A stretch of DNA of 41,617 nucleotides from an uncultured Alphaproteobacteria bacterium (GCA_902617515.1 CACMWX010000007.1:1-41617); one strand, 5' to 3'; counted from the first letter of the stretch, positions 16,526-27,235 are shown. Notes: generated by a model from the letters alone, not told the origin. Program-made: numbers and translations.

Positions 16526-17587
16526 ATGGATAAAAAAGAAAATTTAAACAAACTTAAATCTGTTATCAGTAATATTGAAAAATCATATGGAAAAGGTTCC
16601 ATAATGATGCTTGGAAAGAAAGATATAGATGCAAATATAGATGTATACTCAACTGGTTCTCTTGGTCTAGATATAGCTTTAGGAATAGGTGGTTTACCGA
16701 AAGGAAGGGTCATAGAAGTTTATGGTCCAGAAAGTTCAGGTAAAACAACATTAACATTACATATAATTGCTGAAGCCCAAAAAGTTGGAGGAACCTGCGC
16801 TTTTATTGATGCAGAACATGCTTTAGACCCAGGTTATGCAAAAAAACTTGGAGTGAATATTGATGAGTTATTGATATCTCAACCTGATACTGGTGAACAA
16901 GCTTTAGAGATCTCCGATACTCTTGTTAAATCTGAAGGTATAGATTTATTAGTTATAGACTCAGTGGCAGCATTAGTTCCCAGAGCAGAGTTAGAAGGTG
17001 AAATGGGAGATTCTTTACCTGGACTTCAGGCAAGACTAATGAGCCAAGCGTTAAGAAAACTGACCAGCTCCATCTCAAAGACAAATACAATGGTTGTTTT
17101 TATTAATCAACTGAGAATGAAAATAGGAGTAATGTTTGGAAGCCCTGAAGTCACCACTGGAGGTAATGCTTTGAAATTTTACTCTTCAGTAAGATTAGAT
17201 ATTAGAAGAATTGGTGCAATAAAAGATAAAGATAACATTATTGGAAACCAAACAAGAGTGAAGGTAGTCAAAAATAAAATGGCTCCTCCTTTTAAAATGG
17301 TTGAATTTGACATTATGTATGGTGAAGGTATTTCTAAAATCGGCGAAATCATAGATTTAGGTGTTCAAGCTGATATTATAGATAAATCTGGAGCGTGGTA
17401 TTCCTACAAAGATGAAAAAATTGGTCAAGGTAGAGAAAATACAAAACAATTTTTAAAGGACAATCCTGAATTATTGAATGAAATAGAAAGTAGAATAAGA
17501 TCAAATTCCGACACAGTTGAAGAGCTGATGATTGATCCACCTCCTCCCACAACAGAAGAAACCGTCGAAAAAAACTCTAAAGAATAA
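16526..17587 (+). CDS. recA: Recombinase RecA
   Basis: A 353-residue protein, normal for RecA, which forms filaments on single-stranded DNA, drives strand exchange and triggers LexA-type self-cleavage. Walker A GPESSGKT is at residues 67-74. [37 protein letters not shown] (Walker B and L1 region) and the L2 loop around [18 protein letters not shown] are all intact. The C-terminal tail is acidic and Pro-rich, as usual. The ATG at 16526 gives the standard N-terminus. It is followed 32 bases later by alaS, a neighbourhood seen in alphaproteobacteria. No anomalies. Confidence 0.98.
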   Translation: MDKKENLNKLKSVISNIEKSYGKGSIMMLGKKDIDANIDVYSTGSLGLDIALGIGGLPKGRVIEVYGPESSGKTTLTLHIIAEAQKVGGTCAFIDAEHALDPGYAKKLGVNIDELLISQPDTGEQALEISDTLVKSEGIDLLVIDSVAALVPRAELEGEMGDSLPGLQARLMSQALRKLTSSISKTNTMVVFINQLRMKIGVMFGSPEVTTGGNALKFYSSVRLDIRRIGAIKDKDNIIGNQTRVKVVKNKMAPPFKMVEFDIMYGEGISKIGEIIDLGVQADIIDKSGAWYSYKDEKIGQGRENTKQFLKDNPELLNEIESRIRSNSDTVEELMIDPPPPTTEETVEKNSKE

Positions 17588-17611
17588 TATTAAATTTCAG
17601 TTAAATTAATC

Positions 17612-17617
17612 TATATT
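17612..17617 (+). promoter_or_regulatory. Candidate -10-like box (TATATT) before alaS
   Basis: TATATT ends 2 bases before the first ATG (17620) but 8 bases before the second in-frame ATG (17626). That second spacing matches other transcription-unit starts in this window. If it is a real promoter, 17626 (protein starting MNSNDV) would be the true start. Chance occurrence is quite possible here. Confidence 0.2.
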
Positions 17618-17619
17618 TC

Positions 17620-20289
17620 ATGAATATGAACTCTAATGATGTCAGAAATGCATTTATTGATTATTTTAAAAATAATGATCATAGGCATGTCAAATCTGGA
17701 TCTTTAGTGCCAGAAAATGACCCATCTCTAATGTTTGCTAATTCAGGAATGGTTCAATTTAAAAATGTTTTCACAGGCATTGAACAGTTAGACTTCAAAA
17801 GAGCTACGACGTCTCAAAAATGTGTTCGGGCAGGAGGAAAACATAATGATTTAGAAAATGTTGGATTCACAACTCGACATCATACTTTCTTCGAGATGTT
17901 AGGAAATTTTTCTTTTGGTGATTATTTTAAGGAGCAAGCAATTCTATACGCTTGGAACTTAATAACTAAAGAATTTGAAATAAATAAAGATAAATTATTA
18001 GTTACAATATATCATGATGATGAAGTTGCAGAAAAATTTTGGAAAAAGATAGCTAATTTACCTGATAGTAAAATAATTAAAATTTCAAGTTCTGATAATT
18101 TTTGGTCTATGGGTGACACAGGACCTTGCGGACCATGTTCTGAGATATTTTATGATCATGGCGATAAATATTCTGGCGGCCCCCCAGGTTCGGTTGACGA
18201 AGATGGTGACCGTTTCATTGAAATATGGAATTTAGTTTTTATGCAGTATGAACAGGTAGACAAAAATACTAGGCTTGATTTACCTAAACCATGTGTAGAC
18301 ACTGGGATGGGTCTAGAAAGAATAACAGCGTTATTAAATGGTAGTAATGACAATTATAGTTCTGATTTATTTTCAAATATTATTGATATTACTCAAGAGT
18401 TTATAGAAAAAAAAATATCTGAACATAATAAATCTAGTTTTAGGGTCATAGCAGATCACTTACGGGCTTCCTCTTTTTTAATAGCTGATGGGGTTTTACC
18501 TTCAAATGAGGGGAGAGGTTATGTATTAAGACGAATATTAAGAAGGGGAATAAGACACGCATATACGTTAGGCTCCAAAGGACCATTATTTCACAAAATT
18601 TTTGATGAATTGCAAAATTTAATGGGTGATTTCTTTCAAGAACTTAACACTGGAGCTGAGGCTATTAAGGAAACACTCTACAATGAGGAAATAAAATTTA
18701 GAGAAACTTTAAGTAAAGGCTTAGAGATACTCGGACAAGAAATACCAAATATTAAAAATAATAAATTAGATGGTAAAATCGCATTTAAATTATATGACAC
18801 CTTCGGATTTCCGCTTGATTTAACACAAGACTATCTTAAATCTAAGAAAATCGATGTTGATGTAGAGTCTTTTGATGCATCAATGAAGCTACAAAAAGAG
18901 GAAGCTAGATCTTCATGGAAGGGTAGCGGTGATGGAAATACTGAAAAGGTATGGTTTGATATTGCAAGAAAAACGAAACCAACAGTATTTAAAGGATATG
19001 AAGAGACTATTTCAACGGCAAATGTAACTGCATTGGTTTTAGAGTTAGAAGCGGTTGATGAATTAAGCGATAAAAAAAAACAATCAGCAATCATCACAGA
19101 TGAGTCATGTTTTTATGCAGAGTCTGGTGGGCAAGTTGGAGATAAAGGCATAATTTCCTCAGAAAATGCCGAATTTAGAGTAACAGATACTAGAAAAACT
19201 CCTCAAGGCATTTTTATTCATTTTGGAAATGTAATATCAGGTACTTTTAAAATAGGACATGAGGTTAAACTTAAAATTGATACGAGCTTGAGAGATCTTA
19301 TAAAAAAAAATCACTCTGCTACACATTTGCTTCATGCCGCTTTGCGGAATAATTTAGGACTTCATGTAGCTCAGCGCGGGTCTTTAGTTAATGAGAATAA
19401 ATTACGTTTTGACTTCAGTCACAATAAACAAATTTCACCAAATCAAATAAATACAATTCAAAAAGAGGTAACAAATATAATTTCTAATCCTTGTGAAACA
19501 CAAATTGATATTAAGTCTCAAGAGGAGGCCATTAAACAAGGGGCTATGGCTTTGTTTGGAGAAAAATATGGTGAAGAGGTAAGAGTTGTTACATTGGGGG
19601 AACGCAATAATAAACCATATTCAATTGAGCTATGTGGGGGAACGCATGTATCAAATGTAAAAGATATAGAAAAATTTTATATTATAAGTGAAGAGTCTGT
19701 CTCATCAGGAGTAAGGAGAATAGAGGCTTGCACTGGCAATAAGGTAGATGAATTTATTAGTAATAAACTAAAAGAGGATCAATTATTTGAAAAAAAACTT
19801 GATGATAAAATCTTTAACTTAATATCACAAATAAACAAATTAAATGGAAAAATAAATTTTAGCGAAGATAATAAAAACCTTTATATAAAAAAGTTAGAAA
19901 ATTATTTAGATAATTTAAAAAATAAATCAATACTCTCAAATGAAGATAATAATAAAATAGAAGAAACAAATATAAATGGAATTAATTTTGTGTCTCAATT
20001 AATAGAAAACCTGCCCCCAAAAGAACTCAGATCAATTTTTGATAAATTTAAATCAGAAAAATCTAAATCTATTTTAGCTTGCATTACTACAAATGAGGAT
20101 AAGGTGTCTATCATTGTTGGGTTAACAAACGACTTAATAGACACTTATGATGCCAGAGTATTAATAAAAAGTACTTTTGATATACTCGGTTCAAAAGGTG
20201 GTGGGGGAAGAATTGATTTCGCTCAAGCTGGTGGCAACAAAAAAGATCAATTAAATCAAGCCTTTTTAAGTATTAAAAATCAGATTTAA
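17620..20289 (+). CDS. alaS: Alanyl-tRNA synthetase
   Basis: An 889-residue class II synthetase that charges tRNA-Ala. The N-terminal aminoacylation domain (about 1-240) begins with [20 protein letters not shown]. It includes [18 protein letters not shown] and [15 protein letters not shown]. An anticodon/tRNA recognition segment follows, then the editing domain with zinc ligands in NHSATHLLH near 563-571 and CGGTHV near 672-677. The C-Ala domain ends with the glycine-rich [16 protein letters not shown]. Full length and intact. Either ATG 17620 or ATG 17626 could be the start. The stop overlaps the oppositely oriented icd stop by 4 bases. Confidence 0.97.
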   Translation: MNMNSNDVRNAFIDYFKNNDHRHVKSGSLVPENDPSLMFANSGMVQFKNVFTGIEQLDFKRATTSQKCVRAGGKHNDLENVGFTTRHHTFFEMLGNFSFGDYFKEQAILYAWNLITKEFEINKDKLLVTIYHDDEVAEKFWKKIANLPDSKIIKISSSDNFWSMGDTGPCGPCSEIFYDHGDKYSGGPPGSVDEDGDRFIEIWNLVFMQYEQVDKNTRLDLPKPCVDTGMGLERITALLNGSNDNYSSDLFSNIIDITQEFIEKKISEHNKSSFRVIADHLRASSFLIADGVLPSNEGRGYVLRRILRRGIRHAYTLGSKGPLFHKIFDELQNLMGDFFQELNTGAEAIKETLYNEEIKFRETLSKGLEILGQEIPNIKNNKLDGKIAFKLYDTFGFPLDLTQDYLKSKKIDVDVESFDASMKLQKEEARSSWKGSGDGNTEKVWFDIARKTKPTVFKGYEETISTANVTALVLELEAVDELSDKKKQSAIITDESCFYAESGGQVGDKGIISSENAEFRVTDTRKTPQGIFIHFGNVISGTFKIGHEVKLKIDTSLRDLIKKNHSATHLLHAALRNNLGLHVAQRGSLVNENKLRFDFSHNKQISPNQINTIQKEVTNIISNPCETQIDIKSQEEAIKQGAMALFGEKYGEEVRVVTLGERNNKPYSIELCGGTHVSNVKDIEKFYIISEESVSSGVRRIEACTGNKVDEFISNKLKEDQLFEKKLDDKIFNLISQINKLNGKINFSEDNKNLYIKKLENYLDNLKNKSILSNEDNNKIEETNINGINFVSQLIENLPPKELRSIFDKFKSEKSKSILACITTNEDKVSIIVGLTNDLIDTYDARVLIKSTFDILGSKGGGGRIDFAQAGGNKKDQLNQAFLSIKNQI

Positions 20290-21497
20290 TTTAATTTAGC
20301 TTGAAGATTTTTATCAAGACAATTTAAAAAATCTTCAGTGTTCATCCAAGGCGAATTTTTGTCTACAAGTATTGCTAAGTCCTTAGTCATTTGACCAGAC
20401 TCCACAGTTTCAACACAGGTTTCTTCAAGTGCCTTAGAAAACTTAATAAGTTCATCGTTGCCATCAAACTCACCTCTAAAGTTTAAACCTTTTGTCCAAG
20501 CAAATATTGATGCTATAGGATTTGTTGAAGTTTTTTCTCCCTTTTGATGAAGCCTATAATGTCTAGTTACTGTTCCATGAGCAGCTTCAGCTTCAATTGT
20601 TTTGCCATCGGGTGTCATTAAAACACTAGACATCATACCCAAAGAACCAAATCCCTGTGCAACTGCGTCTGATTGAACGTCTCCGTCATAATTCTTACAC
20701 GCCCAAATAAAGTTACCTGACCACTTCATTGAAGACGCAACCAAATCATCAATAAGACGGTGTTCGTAAACTATTTGGTTATTTTCAAAATCAGTTTTAA
20801 ATTCTCTCTGAAAAATTTCATTAAATATCTCTTTAAATCTTCCATCATATTTTTTCAAAATAGTATCTTTTGTTGAGAGGTACACAGGCCATTTTAATTT
20901 TAATCCATAATTAAAACAAGCTCTTGCAAAACCTCTAATTGACTCGTCTACATTATACATAGTTAGGGCAACACCCTGACTTTGGAATTGAAAAACTTCT
21001 TTTTCATCTATTTTTCCATCTTCATCAACATATTTCATAAATAGTTTCCCTGGTTTGTCGATCTTCATTTCTGAAGCTTTATATTGATCACCAAATGCAT
21101 GCCTACCAACAACAATAGGGGCATCCCATGTTCTTACAATTCTTGGAATATTTTTACATATAATTGGTTGTCTAAAAACAGTTCCATCTAAAATATTTCT
21201 TATAGTTCCATTTGGAGAACGCCACATTTTTTTTAGCTTAAATTCTGATACCCTATTATCGTCAGGAGTGATCGTTGCACATTTTATACCAACCCCAAAT
21301 TTTTTAATTGCTTTTGCTGCCTCAACTGTAATTTCATCATTTGTTTGATCTCTATTTTGCACAGATAAGTCGTAATATTTTATGTCTATATCAAGATATG
21401 GAAGTATGAGCTTTTGCTTAATAAAATCCCATATGATCCTTGTCATTTCATCGCCATCTAATTCAACCACAGGATTTTTTACTAAAATTTTTGCCAT
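20286..21497 (-). CDS. icd: NADP-dependent isocitrate dehydrogenase (eukaryote-like type)
   Basis: A 403-residue TCA-cycle enzyme that oxidatively decarboxylates isocitrate to 2-oxoglutarate with NADP. It is the homodimeric, eukaryote-like subfamily rather than the E. coli type: it opens [20 protein letters not shown] and carries [19 protein letters not shown] with [16 protein letters not shown]. Metal-binding Asp residues fall in the [18 protein letters not shown] region, and [11 protein letters not shown] contributes to NADP binding. Alphaproteobacteria commonly carry this form. It starts 94 bases from the divergent psd gene and ends within the alaS stop. A palindrome CTGT-ATA-ACAG at 21515-21525 in its upstream region has no assigned role. 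Confidence 0.95.
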   Translation of the reverse strand: MAKILVKNPVVELDGDEMTRIIWDFIKQKLILPYLDIDIKYYDLSVQNRDQTNDEITVEAAKAIKKFGVGIKCATITPDDNRVSEFKLKKMWRSPNGTIRNILDGTVFRQPIICKNIPRIVRTWDAPIVVGRHAFGDQYKASEMKIDKPGKLFMKYVDEDGKIDEKEVFQFQSQGVALTMYNVDESIRGFARACFNYGLKLKWPVYLSTKDTILKKYDGRFKEIFNEIFQREFKTDFENNQIVYEHRLIDDLVASSMKWSGNFIWACKNYDGDVQSDAVAQGFGSLGMMSSVLMTPDGKTIEAEAAHGTVTRHYRLHQKGEKTSTNPIASIFAWTKGLNFRGEFDGNDELIKFSKALEETCVETVESGQMTKDLAILVDKNSPWMNTEDFLNCLDKNLQAKLN

Positions 21498-21553
21498 TTA
21501 TACTGAGATATTGACTGTATAACAGATTAAATTAATAAAAAAAATCTATTTTA

Positions 21554-21582
21554 TTGATCAAATTATACAATTCAGATATTAA
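21554..21582 (+). promoter_or_regulatory. Candidate psd promoter
   Basis: TTGATC (21554-21559) and TATTAA (21577-21582) are separated by 17 bases, an acceptable sigma-70-type arrangement. The -10 ends 9 bases before the psd ATG at 21592, so the transcript would be nearly leaderless. It lies in the 94-base gap between divergent icd and psd. Read by eye only. Confidence 0.35.
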
Positions 21583-21591
21583 TTCCATCTT

Positions 21592-22254
21592 ATGTACTTC
21601 AGGTTTCATAAAGAAATTTCAGCTGCGCTGATAATACTATTTTTATTAGTAATTTTTTTTTATTTTATATATAAACCCTTATTTTTAATTTTTTTAATAT
21701 TACTAATTTTTACATTCTATTTTTTTAGAGATCCTGAAAGAGTCGTTCCAATAGGTGATGATATTTTAGTAAGCCCAGCAGATGGATTAATTACAAGTAT
21801 TAGTGAGCATAAAGAGGGAAAAAAAAGTTACACCAAAGTTTCAATTTTTTTGAGTATATTTAATGTACATATCCAAAGATTGCCAGTTTCAGGTCATATT
21901 ACAAAAATTGATTATATTGAAGGTAAATTCATTAATGCAACTTTAGATAAAGCAAGCGAAGATAATGAAAGATTAAGATTAACTCTTAAGTCTGGATCTA
22001 ATGTTATATACATAACACAAATAGCAGGTTTAATTGCTAGAAGAATAATTTGTTATCTTAAAACTAATGAGAGAGTAAACCAAGGTGAAAGATATGGAAT
22101 TATCAAGTTTGGTAGCAGAGTAGATATAGAATTTCCGAACTCCTATAATTTAATGGTAAGTATTGGTCAGCAATGTATCGGAGGTGAAACTATCATTGCT
22201 AGAGATTTTAAAAACAACAAAAATATACAATTTAGAGAATATAAAAAGATCTAG
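21592..22254 (+). CDS. psd: Phosphatidylserine decarboxylase proenzyme (short type)
   Basis: A 220-residue proenzyme that decarboxylates phosphatidylserine to phosphatidylethanolamine at the inner membrane. Two hydrophobic helices span about residues 11-45, followed by FFRDPERVVP and ILVSPADGLITSI. FLSIFNVHIQRLPVSGHI carries the conserved His. The self-cleavage site is Gly174-Ser175 in IKFGSRVDIEF; cleavage there makes the pyruvoyl group on Ser175. The short length is that of the alphaproteobacterial psd-like subfamily. pssA follows 8 bases later, placing both steps of PE synthesis in one unit. Confidence 0.93.
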   Translation: MYFRFHKEISAALIILFLLVIFFYFIYKPLFLIFLILLIFTFYFFRDPERVVPIGDDILVSPADGLITSISEHKEGKKSYTKVSIFLSIFNVHIQRLPVSGHITKIDYIEGKFINATLDKASEDNERLRLTLKSGSNVIYITQIAGLIARRIICYLKTNERVNQGERYGIIKFGSRVDIEFPNSYNLMVSIGQQCIGGETIIARDFKNNKNIQFREYKKI

Positions 22255-22262
22255 ACATTTAG

Positions 22263-22985
22263 ATGACCGAACATCCGCTCACTAAATTTATACCTAATTT
22301 AATTACATTAATGTCACTTATTGCAGGTATTTCCTCAATAAAGTTCTCAATTCAAAGTAATTTTAAAATTGCTGTGCTTATGATAATGCTAGCAGCCTTC
22401 TTTGATTTCTTTGATGGATGGATGGCTAGAAAATTAAAAAAATCATCCCAATTTGGTGCTGAATTAGACTCTTTATCAGATTTTATTAGTTTTGGATTAG
22501 CTCCATCTTTACTCATAAATTTAAGTTTTACTAATGAGCTTGGTAGAATTGGTTGGGTTATAAGTCTTTTTTACATTATTTGCGCAGCTCTTAGACTTGC
22601 TCGTTTCAATATTGAAAATATGAGAGAACAAAGCAAAGTATTTTATGGTATTCCCTCACCAGCTGCCGCAGGTATTATAATGATCCCGCTTTATCTAAAT
22701 TTTATTGAACAAATAGAATTTACCATTAATTATCCTATTATAAGTGCCTTTTTAATTATATTTGCGGGCACTATGATGATTAGTAGAGTTCCGACTCCCT
22801 CTGTTAAAAATCTAAAAGTAAAAACTCTATATTTTAGATTTATGATTATATTTACAGTTATTATTTTAATATTTTTAATAAGTTATTTTTGGCAAACAAC
22901 TCTTTTAGTTGCTCTTATTTATTTATTATTCTCTTTATTTAGTTTGTTTACTTACTTTATCAAACTTTTTAGAGGAGTTAGTTAA
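22263..22985 (+). CDS. pssA: CDP-diacylglycerol-serine O-phosphatidyltransferase
   Basis: A 240-residue polytopic CDP-alcohol phosphatidyltransferase. The catalytic motif is complete: D51-G52-x2-A55-R56-x8-G65-x3-D69-x3-D73 (FDGWMARKLKKSSQFGAELD region). It converts CDP-diacylglycerol and serine to phosphatidylserine, which Psd then decarboxylates. About seven membrane helices follow the motif pattern. It starts 8 bases after psd. Its last 51 bases overlap the 3' end of the convergent RND transporter gene. A phosphatidylglycerol-phosphate synthase is excluded mainly by the psd neighbour and the N-terminal layout. Confidence 0.92.
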   Translation: MTEHPLTKFIPNLITLMSLIAGISSIKFSIQSNFKIAVLMIMLAAFFDFFDGWMARKLKKSSQFGAELDSLSDFISFGLAPSLLINLSFTNELGRIGWVISLFYIICAALRLARFNIENMREQSKVFYGIPSPAAAGIIMIPLYLNFIEQIEFTINYPIISAFLIIFAGTMMISRVPTPSVKNLKVKTLYFRFMIIFTVIILIFLISYFWQTTLLVALIYLLFSLFSLFTYFIKLFRGVS

Positions 22986-25900
22986 GTATTTAGATTTAAG
23001 AATCAAAGCTGATGGAGTTACAAGTAAAGTCAATAGAGTAGAAAAAAGTAATCCAAAAACAATTGCCCTCGACAAATCTACCCACCACTGAGTGTCAGGG
23101 GAGTTATAGCTATATTCAAAGTTTACAAAATCAATATTTAATTTTAAAGCCATGGGAAGTAAACCAAGTACCGTAGTAGTTGTTGTCAATAAAACAGGTC
23201 TCAATCTTTGTGCTCCAGTCATTAAAATGGCATCTCTAGCATCATTTGTCTTTTTAATTAATCTATCAAAGGTATCAATTAAGACTATATTGTTGTTTAC
23301 AACTATACCTGCTAAAGAGATGACACCTATTCCGCTCATTACTATTCCAAACGGTTGTTTTGTAATTAAGAGCCCCAAAACAACACCCACTGTTGACATA
23401 ATTACAGCAAATAGAATTAATAAGGTGCTACTAAAACTATTAAATTGGGTCAAAAGAATTAAACCCATTAAAAATACAGCAATCAAAAAAGCTTTTTGTA
23501 AAAAAGCCTTAGACTTTTGCTGACTTTCATCCTCTCCCTTAAATTCTATTTTTACTCTAGGATCAATATTTGCTGAATTAAATTCTGGAATATCTAAACC
23601 AAAGTTATTTGGAATATTGAATTTTTCAATTCCAAGCCAATGTTTTATAAGTCTGACATAAGCATCAGTTTGATAAAATCTAGTTACATCTGATTTAATT
23701 GTTTCAATTCTATTCTGTTCTACTCTAGTCAAATTTCCTGTCTCTTGATTGGTTTCAATTTTAGTAAAATTTGAAATTGGTACATAGCCTGATGATGTTG
23801 GTATTTTAATATTGTCTAATTGATCGATCGTTCTCTGCTCTTTTGGCAATCTAAGATATATGGGTATGGACTCATCACTATCATCAGGTCTAAATTCACT
23901 CAATTTTAGCCCACTTGTAAGAAGTTTTATAGTGTTACCTATTATTGATATACTTGCACCATATTTTGCAGCCTCTTCTCTATCTACATAAAGTTCATAT
24001 TCAATACTAGGAGAGGGTAGTGATGTTTCCAAATCTTTTAAACCAGATATGCTTGATAGATATTTTTCAATTCTTTTAAGTTCTTGAACTGTGATTTTAG
24101 GATCAGAAGAAGTTAAATTGATTTCAATGGGCTTCCCTCTAGGAGGCCCTGCTCTTAAAGTTCTTGTTTCAACTTTAATCCCAGGAATTACTGAAGTTTC
24201 TTTTCTTATTTCAGAAATTATCGTGTCTGCTTTTCTTCTTTTATCCCAATCTTTGAATTCTATATCTATAAATCCTATAATATCAGGCGAACTTTCTTGT
24301 CTATTTTCTACATTTCCAGATGTTGTATAAATAGATTCAAATTCATTATTTTTTTGTTGCAAGTTTAATACTTGTGTTTCCACCTTTGCTACGAGCCTAT
24401 CTTTTTCTAAAACTGAGAGATTGCCTGTAGCATAAATAATTACTTTGGTATTCTCTGCTTCAACTGAAGGAAAAAAAGTTACTCCCTTACCAAACTTTCC
24501 ATAAGCACCATAGATACCAATTAACAATATAAAAGAGAGAAAAACTATTTTTATAGGATTATTTATACAAAGCCTCAAAATAAAAAGATAAATTTTAGTA
24601 AAAAAACCAACTTTTTCTAAGTCAGTTAAGTCTTCGTCATCATCAGCATTTATTCTAGGGATAATCATTTTCTGAAAAAAACCTTTGTTTTTAATATACC
24701 TAAAAATAAAAAACAAAATGACACCAATTGAAATTGTAGTTATAACCTTTGCTCCCATATTAATGTAGCTATCAAATTCTAGTTGAGATAAAAAATTAAA
24801 TGCAACAAAATTAATAATACCAAATAAAATCAAAGGTATAATAAAGAAGAAAAAAAGATTTTTAATTTTATAGGCCTGAGTTCCAATAATAGGAATAACT
24901 ATTAAGGCCATAGCTAAACTTGAACCTAAAACAGATATTACTGTTATTGGTATATATTTCATAAAACCACCGGTTGTGCCTGGCCAAAATAACAGAGGGA
25001 TAAATGCTGCTATAGTAGTAAAAGTTGAAGCCATGATTGGAAGGGACATTCTTGATGCTGCTTTTATATATGACTCTGCTAGCCCCATACCCTCTTGTAT
25101 TTTTCTTTGGGCATATTCAACTACAACCACAGCTCCATCGACAAGTAGCCCAACTGAGAGAATTAATCCAAATAAAACTACCATATTGATCGTAAAACCG
25201 AGTGAATAAAGGATTAAAATTGATGATAAAAAAGAACCCGGCACGGCTAAACCTACCAATAAACTAGATCTTATGCCAAGAAAGATAACAACGACACTCA
25301 TAACAAGAATTATTGAAAAAATTACATTGTTTTGAAGATCTCCTAACATGCTTTTTATATTTACAGACTCATCACCAGAAAAAGTTATGTTAACCTTCGA
25401 AGGAAGAATTTTTTGCTCCTCCTTTACCAACTGTTTTACTTGATCAACAGTCTCCACAATGTTTGCTCCAATTCTTTTAGATATTTCTAAAGTGAATGCA
25501 GATTTATTATTTAATCGAGCAAATTTTTCTGGATCTTTAAAAGTTCTTTTAAGTTGAGCAATATCTTTAAATTTAATTGTTTTTTTATCATTCACCTTTA
25601 TTGGTGTATTAAAAACATCATTCAGGCTTTCATATAAACCAGGAATTTTAATTACAAACCTTCCATCTCCTGTATCAAGATTTCCAGCAGAAACTATTTG
25701 GTTATTAGATCTTACAAAGTTTAATATTTCATTTAAATTTAATCCATAAGCTTCAATTTTATTCTGGTCAATGACAATGTCTAATTGCTCTTCTCTTTCA
25801 CCACCAATATTTACTTCTAAGACATTTGGTAGAGATTGTATTTTGTCTTTAAGGTCATTTGAAATCTTCTTTAGTAAAAATTCAGATATGTCGCCACTTA

Positions 25901-26327
25901 TAGAAACAACTAAAATGGGAAATAAGCTTATATTGACCTCACTCACCTTGGGTTCATCTGCATCATCAGGTAAATCTGATTTTGCTCTGTCAACTTGTTC
26001 TCTAGTGTCTAAAAGTGCTTGATCAGGATCAAACCCAGCATCAAACTCTAATAAGACATTTCCACCACCTTGATAAGAAGTGCTAGTCATTTCTTTTTTT
26101 CCTTCGATATTTGAAACTTCATCTTCAACAGGTTTTATTAAAAGTTTTTCAGAGTCCTCCGGGGATATTCCTGTCAAACCTAGAGATACGTATATATAAG
26201 GCAAACTTACATCTGGCGATGACTCTTTAGGAATATTATTAAATACTAGCGATCCACTAACAATAACAAATAGGAAAATGGAAATCGTAGTTCTGTAGTA
26301 TTGACTTGCTAAGTTAACCAAGCTCAT
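22935..26327 (-). CDS. RND-family efflux transporter (AcrB/HAE1 type)
   Basis: An 1130-residue inner-membrane pump with the duplicated RND layout: one helix, a porter domain, six helices, repeated. Helix 4 carries SVGLLVDGAVVVVEYAQR, with the proton-relay Asp397; the next position is Gly where AcrB has a second Asp. The second half has GVISLAGIVVNNNIVLIDTF. Between the helix-6 region and the second porter domain (residues about 489-545) are two extra hydrophobic segments not expected in AcrB. It is downstream of the periplasmic adaptor gene with a 2-base gap, and no outer-membrane TolC is present here. Substrate unknown. The 3' end overlaps pssA by 51 bases. Confidence 0.9.
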   Translation of the reverse strand: MSLVNLASQYYRTTISIFLFVIVSGSLVFNNIPKESSPDVSLPYIYVSLGLTGISPEDSEKLLIKPVEDEVSNIEGKKEMTSTSYQGGGNVLLEFDAGFDPDQALLDTREQVDRAKSDLPDDADEPKVSEVNISLFPILVVSISGDISEFLLKKISNDLKDKIQSLPNVLEVNIGGEREEQLDIVIDQNKIEAYGLNLNEILNFVRSNNQIVSAGNLDTGDGRFVIKIPGLYESLNDVFNTPIKVNDKKTIKFKDIAQLKRTFKDPEKFARLNNKSAFTLEISKRIGANIVETVDQVKQLVKEEQKILPSKVNITFSGDESVNIKSMLGDLQNNVIFSIILVMSVVVIFLGIRSSLLVGLAVPGSFLSSILILYSLGFTINMVVLFGLILSVGLLVDGAVVVVEYAQRKIQEGMGLAESYIKAASRMSLPIMASTFTTIAAFIPLLFWPGTTGGFMKYIPITVISVLGSSLAMALIVIPIIGTQAYKIKNLFFFFIIPLILFGIINFVAFNFLSQLEFDSYINMGAKVITTISIGVILFFIFRYIKNKGFFQKMIIPRINADDDEDLTDLEKVGFFTKIYLFILRLCINNPIKIVFLSFILLIGIYGAYGKFGKGVTFFPSVEAENTKVIIYATGNLSVLEKDRLVAKVETQVLNLQQKNNEFESIYTTSGNVENRQESSPDIIGFIDIEFKDWDKRRKADTIISEIRKETSVIPGIKVETRTLRAGPPRGKPIEINLTSSDPKITVQELKRIEKYLSSISGLKDLETSLPSPSIEYELYVDREEAAKYGASISIIGNTIKLLTSGLKLSEFRPDDSDESIPIYLRLPKEQRTIDQLDNIKIPTSSGYVPISNFTKIETNQETGNLTRVEQNRIETIKSDVTRFYQTDAYVRLIKHWLGIEKFNIPNNFGLDIPEFNSANIDPRVKIEFKGEDESQQKSKAFLQKAFLIAVFLMGLILLTQFNSFSSTLLILFAVIMSTVGVVLGLLITKQPFGIVMSGIGVISLAGIVVNNNIVLIDTFDRLIKKTNDARDAILMTGAQRLRPVLLTTTTTVLGLLPMALKLNIDFVNFEYSYNSPDTQWWVDLSRAIVFGLLFSTLLTLLVTPSALILKSKYLTNSSKKFDKVSKQTK

Positions 26328-26329
26328 GA

Positions 26330-27235
26330 TTAATTAAAATTAACTTTTTCTCCCGCAGACACGTATTGCTGACCAACAATTATAATTTTTTCTTTTTGAC
26401 TCAAGCCAGACACCAACATGTAGTCAGAGGTATCTTCTATAACGTTAATTTTTTTAAATTGTACGGTATTATCAGATCCTATGACTTTTACACCTAACTC
26501 TCCTGAGTCTCCCAAAGCTAGAATTGAGGGAGAAATTTTATGCGCAAGAACATTTCCTTTAACTATAGAAATTATTGATGATAATCCATCTTTATATCTA
26601 AGATCTTTATTTTCAACTTTGACAACAATTTCAAAAGTTTTAGTCTCCGGATCTGAAATAGGAGAGATATAGTCAATTGTGCCATTAACTTTTTCATTAA
26701 GTATTGTCACCTCAACTTTATTTTCTAAGGATATATCTAGAATTTCATTTTCGTTAATATAACCAAATATTTTTAATGAGCTTAAATCAATAATTTCATA
26801 GACCTTTTCGCCAGGCATTACAAGCTCTCCAGCAATCTTATGACCATCTAAAAGTATTCCACTAAAAGGTGCAAAAAGAGCATATTTATCAAATTCACTT
26901 TGAGACAATAAGTTTAATTTGTATAAATCAGCGTTCGTTTTGTAATCATCTAATTCAACTATATGCTGACCTTTTTTTATTTTAGATCCTGCTTTAACCA
27001 ACACTTTTTCTATTGTAGTCATCACCTCACTCTTAACTTCAATTCTCCTTAAAGCTTCAGTAGTTGAGCTAAAAACAATACTATCTTTTATCGTTTGTGC
27101 AGAGGAATCTATAACCTCAACAGAAAATAATTTTTCATCTGTTTCTTCTTTGCTTCCCCATTCTGATGAGTAACATATAGAGTTTATAAGTGTTATGATT
27201 GATACAATAATTATTTTTTTTATGGTGGATAACAT
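26330..27235 (-). CDS. RND efflux periplasmic adaptor (HlyD/MFP family), very short hairpin
   Basis: A 301-residue protein from the ATG at 27233-27235, which gives a clean signal peptide (MLSTIKKIIIVSIITLINSI). A longer in-frame start at 27277 would put 14 residues before it. The lipoyl half-motif EVMTTIEKVLVKAGSKIKKG and ELDDYK is followed after only about 22 residues by the second half, APFSGILLDGHK-AGELV. Then come a beta-barrel region and a membrane-proximal domain. Normal adaptors have some 60-100 residues of alpha-hairpin between the half-motifs to reach TolC. Such an adaptor would link the pump to the periplasm but hardly to an outer-membrane channel. It diverges from rlmE. Confidence 0.85.
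   Translation of the reverse strand: MLSTIKKIIIVSIITLINSICYSSEWGSKEETDEKLFSVEVIDSSAQTIKDSIVFSSTTEALRRIEVKSEVMTTIEKVLVKAGSKIKKGQHIVELDDYKTNADLYKLNLLSQSEFDKYALFAPFSGILLDGHKIAGELVMPGEKVYEIIDLSSLKIFGYINENEILDISLENKVEVTILNEKVNGTIDYISPISDPETKTFEIVVKVENKDLRYKDGLSSIISIVKGNVLAHKISPSILALGDSGELGVKVIGSDNTVQFKKINVIEDTSDYMLVSGLSQKEKIIIVGQQYVSAGEKVNFN

Noticed and set aside
21515-21525. CTGT-ATA-ACAG palindrome upstream of icd as an SOS site
   Set aside because: The spacing is too short for a LexA box of the E. coli type, and icd is not an SOS gene. It is only one short palindrome.
23152-26022. Several open frames antisense to the RND pump
   Set aside because: They are shadows of a well conserved gene, with no recognisable motifs and no independent start signals.
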